This document shows, in pieces, positions 22,608 to 25,877 of a DNA stretch of 25,877 nt. The DNA comes from an uncultured Lachnospiraceae bacterium (GTDB lineage Bacteria > Bacillota > Clostridia > Lachnospirales > Lachnospiraceae). The notes below the pieces were generated by a model. That model was not told where the DNA came from, ran no database searches, and saw only the letters and a program-made list of their open reading frames with translations. A program made the translations under genes and the position numbers. Within the stretch, counting starts at the first letter, position 1. Every line of letters begins with the position of its first letter. The stretch covers positions 1 to 25,877 of the forward strand of contig CANTGP010000002.1 in NCBI GenBank assembly GCA_947653315.1, read 5' to 3'.

Positions 22608-22637
22608 ATTATACGTATATTATGCGCATCTTGTCAA
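22608..22637 (-). promoter_or_regulatory. Consensus sigma-A promoter of hicAB
   Basis: The minus strand reads TTGACA (22637-22632), 18 bases, TATAAT (22613-22608), both perfect consensus hexamers, ending about 10 bases before the hicA ribosome site. The palindrome TATACGTATA (22610-22619) overlaps the -10 and could be a HicB operator. It is the best promoter visible in the window. Confidence 0.88.
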
Positions 22638-22647
22638 TACCCGGATA

Positions 22648-23076
22648 TCACTTTTCCCGTTGCATAAACCTTTGGTATTCCTTCCTTACGCTTTCAGCGG
22701 TAGCCCTTCCCCCCATTTTTACGGCAACTTCTTCCCATGTCATCCCTTCAAAAACCTTATACCTTATAATCCTCTGTATCCTCACGGACGCGCCCGCCAT
22801 TACTTTTTCCGCCTTAACCCTTACCCTTTCCGCGTTTTCCCTGCGCTGCCGCAAAAGCCCCATTTCCCGCTCCGGCTCGGCGCCGCGCCCCATAACGGTT
22901 TCCGCCGCCCCCGATACCGTGAAGCTCCGCGGCTGGTAAGGGAAATCAGGGTTGCTGCCCTTTACCCTGTCAAGTACGGGCTCCCGCTTCCTTAGCTTCC
23001 GTATGTCCTCCTCCGTCTCCTTTACGAGTGCACACGCATCCGCATAAGCCTCCAGTACATCCCTGTTATTCCCCAT
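22648..23076 (-). CDS. Sigma-70 region 4-like late regulator (phage ArpU/RinA-type position)
   Basis: This 142-residue protein has a helical, charged N-terminal part (KETEEDIRKLRKREP, residues about 18-32), a linker with YQPRSFTVSG, and a C-terminal helix-turn-helix (about 95-139: RIQRIIRYKVFEGMTWEEVAVKMGGR...SVRKEYQRFM) resembling sigma factor region 4. Proteins of this kind at the end of the early module often activate the late operon. Start is set at the ATG at 23076 (AAAGG upstream); a GTG at 23085 overlaps the previous stop (GTGA) and is also plausible. Confidence 0.72.
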   Translation of the reverse strand: MGNNRDVLEAYADACALVKETEEDIRKLRKREPVLDRVKGSNPDFPYQPRSFTVSGAAETVMGRGAEPEREMGLLRQRRENAERVRVKAEKVMAGASVRIQRIIRYKVFEGMTWEEVAVKMGGRATAESVRKEYQRFMQREK

Positions 23077-23081
23077 TTCCC

Positions 23082-23357
23082 TCACCCTTTCTTCTGCAGG
23101 TTTTTCAGGAATTCCACAAGATACGATTCGCTGTCCACGGCACTCCGGTATTTTTCATCATACCGTGTGTTCCCGTATCCTTCCTTCCCTTTTTCCAGCA
23201 GATGGAAATAGTACTCGTCCGTCATGTCCTTCCGCCAGTAAAACTGGCGCTGCGGGTACTCCGCCACAAGCCGCAGCATGAAGCCAAGCTGCACGGCATC
23301 CCTTGCGGAACGCCGCATCGTGCGCCTGATTTCCTCCGTAAGTTCGCCGTAATCCAT
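23082..23357 (-). CDS. Conserved hypothetical phage protein
   Basis: This 91-residue protein begins MDYGELTEEIRRTMRRSARDAVQLGFMLR, a pattern I associate with small helical proteins of clostridial phage replication modules, of unknown function. The best ribosome site (AGGAGG, 23391-23396) is correctly spaced for an ATG at 23383 in another frame; that frame meets this one at an A7 run just before the chosen ATG (see findings). A TTG start at 23414 would overlap the helicase gene. Confidence 0.65.
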   Translation of the reverse strand: MDYGELTEEIRRTMRRSARDAVQLGFMLRLVAEYPQRQFYWRKDMTDEYYFHLLEKGKEGYGNTRYDEKYRSAVDSESYLVEFLKNLQKKG

Positions 23358-23394
23358 TTTTTTATCGCCAATGTTATGCCCATGCCCTTCCCTC

Positions 23395-24798
23395 CTATGT
23401 CCGGTATTTGTCAACCCTTGCCTTCAGCGCCTCCAAAAGAGCCGCCTGGCAGTCGCCCTTTTTCTGCAGCGCCCTGACGACATCCTCGTCCACGCTGTCC
23501 TCCACCACAAGATGGTGGATGCGCACCGTGTGTTCCTGCCCCTGCCTGTGGAGCCTTGCGTTTGCCTGCTGGTACAGTTCCAGGCTGTAATTCAGCCCGA
23601 ACCACACCACGTCGCTGCCCCCCTGCTGCAGGTTCAGCCCGTAAGCCACGCTTGCCGGGTGCGCAAACAGGATGTCCGTCCGGCCCACGTTCCAGTCCGC
23701 GATATCCGCTGGGCCCCGCAGTTCCGCCGTCCGCAGCCCTGACTTGGCAAGCGCCCTCTCCAGCCGTTCCAGGTCATGCCGGAAATTGTAAAAGACAAGC
23801 GCATGGCGGCCGTTCAGCTCCTCCACCAGTTCCAGGAATGCCTCCACCTTGTTCCCGTGCACTTCCACGGTTTCCCTGTCCTCCATAAGGCGGCCGTCCG
23901 CGTAACGTTCCGTTGTCCGGTAGACGGCACCGTTGGCAAGCTGCAGCAGCTTCCCGGAAAGCACCACCGCGCTTCCGGCATCCAGTACGCCTTCCGGCAG
24001 TTCCAGTATCCGCTCCCGCTCCATTTCGTCATAGGCTTTCCTTGCCCGGCTGTCCAGCTTCACGTACCGGTAATTGTCAATCCTTTCCGGGAGTTCCAGG
24101 TAGTCCCCCGCCGAAAGGCTGATGCAGATGTCACGGATCCGCTCCCGTATCACGGCATCCGCCCCCGGCAGCGGGTCATAGGAAAAAACGGTCGTCCGGT
24201 TCCTGGATGCCGGGGTAAAGTAATTGTTCCGGTACTCCGTCAGCGTCCTGCCAAGCCTCTGCCCGCCGTCCAGCAGGAAAACCTGTGCCCACAGGTCCGT
24301 AAGCCCGTTGGGGGACGGCGTGCCGGTCAGTTCCACAAGCCTTTTTATGTGGCCGCGCACGTTGCGCAGGCTCTTGAAGCGTTTTGCCTTATGGCTCTTG
24401 AAACTGCTGGACTCGTCAATCACCACCATGTCGAACGGCCAGTCGTTCCGGTAGTGGTCCACCAGCCACGGGACGTTTTCACGGTTTACCACCCATACGT
24501 TTCCCGGGCTGTTCAACGCCCGGATCCGGCGGTTCCTGTCACCCAGTACCGGAAGCACCTTAAGCATCCGCAGGTGGTCCCACTTGGACTGTTCCCGGGT
24601 CCAGGTGTCCTCCGCCACTTTTTTCGGGGCTATGACCAGGCACCGCGACACGAGGAAACGGTTGAAGACCAGGTCATTGACGGCGGTAAGCGTGATGACG
24701 GTCTTGCCGAGCCCCATGTCGAGGAACAGCGCAAGCGTCCCGTCCTGTATGATGCGCGTTATGCAGTATCTCTGGTAATCGTGCGGTATGAATTTCAT
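23395..24798 (-). CDS. SNF2-family DEAD/DEAH-type helicase
   Basis: This 467-residue helicase has motif I DMGLGKT (27-33), motif II DESS (128-131), motif III LTGTPSPNG (157-165), a C-terminal lobe with KVEAFLELVEELNGRHALVFYNF and motif VI QANARLHRQGQ near residue 415. It is a two-lobe SNF2 ATPase typical of Firmicutes phage replication modules, where it may remodel DNA during replication or recombination. The start at 24798 overlaps the VRR-NUC stop by ATGA; the frame continues open upstream into VRR-NUC but without family similarity. Confidence 0.92.
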   Translation of the reverse strand: MKFIPHDYQRYCITRIIQDGTLALFLDMGLGKTVITLTAVNDLVFNRFLVSRCLVIAPKKVAEDTWTREQSKWDHLRMLKVLPVLGDRNRRIRALNSPGNVWVVNRENVPWLVDHYRNDWPFDMVVIDESSSFKSHKAKRFKSLRNVRGHIKRLVELTGTPSPNGLTDLWAQVFLLDGGQRLGRTLTEYRNNYFTPASRNRTTVFSYDPLPGADAVIRERIRDICISLSAGDYLELPERIDNYRYVKLDSRARKAYDEMERERILELPEGVLDAGSAVVLSGKLLQLANGAVYRTTERYADGRLMEDRETVEVHGNKVEAFLELVEELNGRHALVFYNFRHDLERLERALAKSGLRTAELRGPADIADWNVGRTDILFAHPASVAYGLNLQQGGSDVVWFGLNYSLELYQQANARLHRQGQEHTVRIHHLVVEDSVDEDVVRALQKKGDCQAALLEALKARVDKYRT

Positions 24799-25136
24799 CC
24801 CATCCCCCCGTACGGCGCCCTGTTCACCATTTCCCGGAATGTCCCGTCCGTGCCGTGCTGCGCCCCTATGCTCCTGACCGCCGCCTCCGCGGATTCCGTG
24901 TCGTCCACGGCCATGGCCATGCATCCCAGCCGTTCCAGTTCCGCCATGCGGTATTCCTGCTGCTTCCCCGGTTTCTGCCCTTTCCGTTTCAGCTCGACGA
25001 AACCGATCCTTCCCCCGGGGAGGACCACGAGCCGGTCCGGTACCCCGGTGTTGCCGGGCGACACGAACTTGTACGCCTTCCCGCCTGCCTGCGCCACCAT
25101 GGCGCGGAACTTTTTCTCCAGTGCGCTTTCCCTCAT
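24795..25136 (-). CDS. VRR-NUC domain nuclease
   Basis: This 113-residue nuclease has a compact PD-(D/E)xK pattern: GVPDRLVVLPGGRIGFVELKRKGQKP with Asp34, Glu48 and Lys50, then a Gln-rich QQEYRM helix. VRR-NUC enzymes act on branched or flap DNA; here next to the SNF2 helicase (ATGA overlap), a standard pair in these phages. Ribosome site GGCGGG precedes the ATG. Full length for a stand-alone VRR-NUC protein. Confidence 0.93.
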   Translation of the reverse strand: MRESALEKKFRAMVAQAGGKAYKFVSPGNTGVPDRLVVLPGGRIGFVELKRKGQKPGKQQEYRMAELERLGCMAMAVDDTESAEAAVRSIGAQHGTDGTFREMVNRAPYGGMG

Positions 25137-25163
25137 TTTCCCGCCTGCCTTTCCCGCCCGTGT

Positions 25164-25201
25164 GTACGCGTCCGTGTGTCACGTGCGTACGCGTTACGCG
25201 T
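25164..25201. repeat. Three TACGCGT repeats upstream of VRR-NUC
   Basis: GTACGCGT at 25164-25171 and 25187-25194, and TACGCGT at 25195-25201, lie in a GC-rich 40-base block beside an AT-rich block. ACGCGT is self-complementary. Role unknown: it might be a replication or regulator site. Confidence 0.4.
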
Positions 25202-25282
25202 GCGTATCTTTTTCTAAAATCAAGGGTACAGGGGTTATATATACCCTTATTTCCCTTGTTTTTTTATTTATATAGTAAAAAA

Positions 25283-25373
25283 TGTTTAAATGTTTACAAA
25301 TGGTGCCCAAGCCAGTATTTACCGGCGTTTCCGCGCAAACATCAGAATGTTTTTCCCTGTTTACATGATTACA
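25283..25373. repeat. Tandem octamer pairs beside an AT-rich block (possible replication origin)
   Basis: TGTTTAAA-TGTTTACA at 25283-25298 and TGTTTACA-TGATTACA at 25358-25373 are two tandem pairs of related octamers, 75 bases apart. Next to them is a very AT-rich run (about 25236-25282) that could melt easily. The 244-base spacer between VapE and VRR-NUC has no convincing gene; a 64-codon minus-strand frame (25194-25388) covers it but has no ribosome site or family. The combination resembles iterons plus an unwinding element. Confidence 0.4.
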
Positions 25374-25380
25374 TGTCCCC

Positions 25381-25836
25381 TTAAACATTCCCGTCCGGCG
25401 GACGAATGTTCACGTCCGGAATGTCGCGCCTTAAAAAGCCCCTTTGGTGCCCGTATTCGCCGCCAAACCGCAGCGGGCTTTTCTGCCGCTCCCATCCCTG
25501 CAGGTGTTCCAGTATGCCGTTTATCTCCTTTGCATCGGACTTCTTCATGCGGTTATAACCCGCCATCCGGAAGCATTCATTCCATATCTCGATGGCGCAT
25601 ATACGGTCACGGTACATTAAACCGTCTTCCCCGCACCGGTCCTGCATAAACTCCGAATCCAGCCAGTTCCTGCGCTCGTACATGCTCCTGCCGTACCAGT
25701 CTTTCGGTACCCTCTTATCAAGAAATTCCTTTATCATGCCCTCCGAATAGGACAGCTCCCTGTGGTCCTCCTGTGCCCCCTCCGCCAGCCGTTCCGCTGC
25801 TTCCGAAAGAATCAGGCCCTCCCCCAGCCGGTACAA
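25381..25836 (-). CDS. VapE-like DNA-binding/primase-associated ATPase, C-terminal part only
   Basis: This is the end of a virulence-associated E (VapE) family protein: YRLGEGLIL, LSYSEGMIKEFLDKRVPKDWYG, RICAIEIWNECF, DAKEINGILEHLQGWER and LRFGGEYGHQRGFLRRD are typical of its C-terminal ~150 residues. The family is usually several hundred residues long with a P-loop ATPase; none of that is in the window. Reading further upstream in frame gives 11 codons and then TAA at 25870-25872, without a ribosome site near the TTG at 25836. So the gene is either interrupted here or damaged, and the rest lies beyond the edge. Confidence 0.72.
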   Translation of the reverse strand: MYRLGEGLILSEAAERLAEGAQEDHRELSYSEGMIKEFLDKRVPKDWYGRSMYERRNWLDSEFMQDRCGEDGLMYRDRICAIEIWNECFRMAGYNRMKKSDAKEINGILEHLQGWERQKSPLRFGGEYGHQRGFLRRDIPDVNIRPPDGNV

Positions 25837-25877
25837 AATTATTACCGGTAAACAGTTCCGCTCCTGCCATTACCACC

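Noticed and set aside
24799..25182. N-terminal extension of the helicase frame to 595 residues
   Set aside because: The extra residues are Arg/Gly-rich out-of-frame translation of the VRR-NUC gene. The ATGA overlap at 24795-24798 and the family start at MKFIPHDYQ fix the true start.
23776..25275. Plus-strand open frame of 499 codons opposite the helicase and VRR-NUC genes
   Set aside because: Antisense to two well-supported genes, with no domain or ribosome site.
25194..25388. 64-codon minus-strand frame between VapE and VRR-NUC, starting in an 8-base overlap with the VapE stop
   Set aside because: No ribosome site, repeat-driven composition and no family. The repeats and AT-rich block explain the region better; kept as a possible origin.
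1..25877. CRISPR array, tRNA or rRNA genes, insertion sequences
   Set aside because: No regularly spaced direct repeats of CRISPR size, no cloverleaf-type sequence and no transposase frame were noticed on either strand by eye.

Overview
The window is the late half of a siphovirus genome, most likely a prophage, from a fairly GC-rich Clostridia (Lachnospiraceae/Oscillospiraceae-type) host. The evidence is gene order and families typical of Firmicutes siphophages of the A118/80alpha/SPP1 type: VapE, VRR-NUC, SNF2 helicase, terminase, gp6-like portal, minor capsid protein 2, scaffold/capsid, minor capsid 1-2-3, tail tube, Gp15, tape measure, CD1375-family protein, TcdE-type holin. Every confident gene is on the minus strand, so transcription runs from high to low coordinates. 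No integrase, repressor or attachment site is present, so lysogeny is inferred from content only.

Layout in the direction of transcription. (1) 25877-22648, replication and late regulation: the C-terminal part of a VapE-like ATPase, an AT-rich spacer with tandem octamers (possible origin), a VRR-NUC nuclease overlapping an SNF2 helicase by ATGA, a small conserved protein, and a sigma-region-4-like regulator. (2) 22637-21811, a self-contained hicA-hicB toxin-antitoxin cassette with its own consensus promoter and a strong terminator. (3) 21984-18211, terS/terL/portal, with direct repeats upstream of and inside terS that could be packaging sites. (4) 18214-16007, a MuF-type minor capsid protein with a distinct low-GC C-terminal domain followed by two small low-GC genes, resembling a phage MuF polymorphic toxin with its immunity gene. 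(5) 15966-11687, a Prp-like cysteine protease between two terminators, then scaffold, major capsid, four connector/completion genes and tail tube. (6) 11660-3821, tail assembly genes, a 1225-residue tape measure, Dit, a Gp37-like tail protein and a baseplate/fibre-base protein. (7) 3797-2608, a tail fibre whose 3' end forms an invertible cassette pair. (8) 2565-117, small genes, holin, bifunctional endolysin, a last small gene and the operon terminator.

Three observations stand out. First, the fibre gene and a promoterless plus-strand coding segment meet tail to tail and are bounded by perfect 20-bp inverted repeats (2608-2627 and 3279-3298). Inversion would swap the fibre C-terminus in frame, so this looks like a host-range switch. 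No recombinase is visible in the window. Second, scaffold, major capsid and tail tube share an N-terminal F-(N/D)-L-Q-x-F-T-x-G tag that resembles the ribosomal protein L27 site cut by Prp, and the phage encodes a Prp homologue with His and Cys at the canonical spacing just upstream of the scaffold gene. This suggests a dedicated protease that matures both head and tail. Third, the MuF protein appears to carry an exchangeable toxin-like tip with candidate immunity genes.

All assignments come from reading the sequence and remembered family features. No database search was run.
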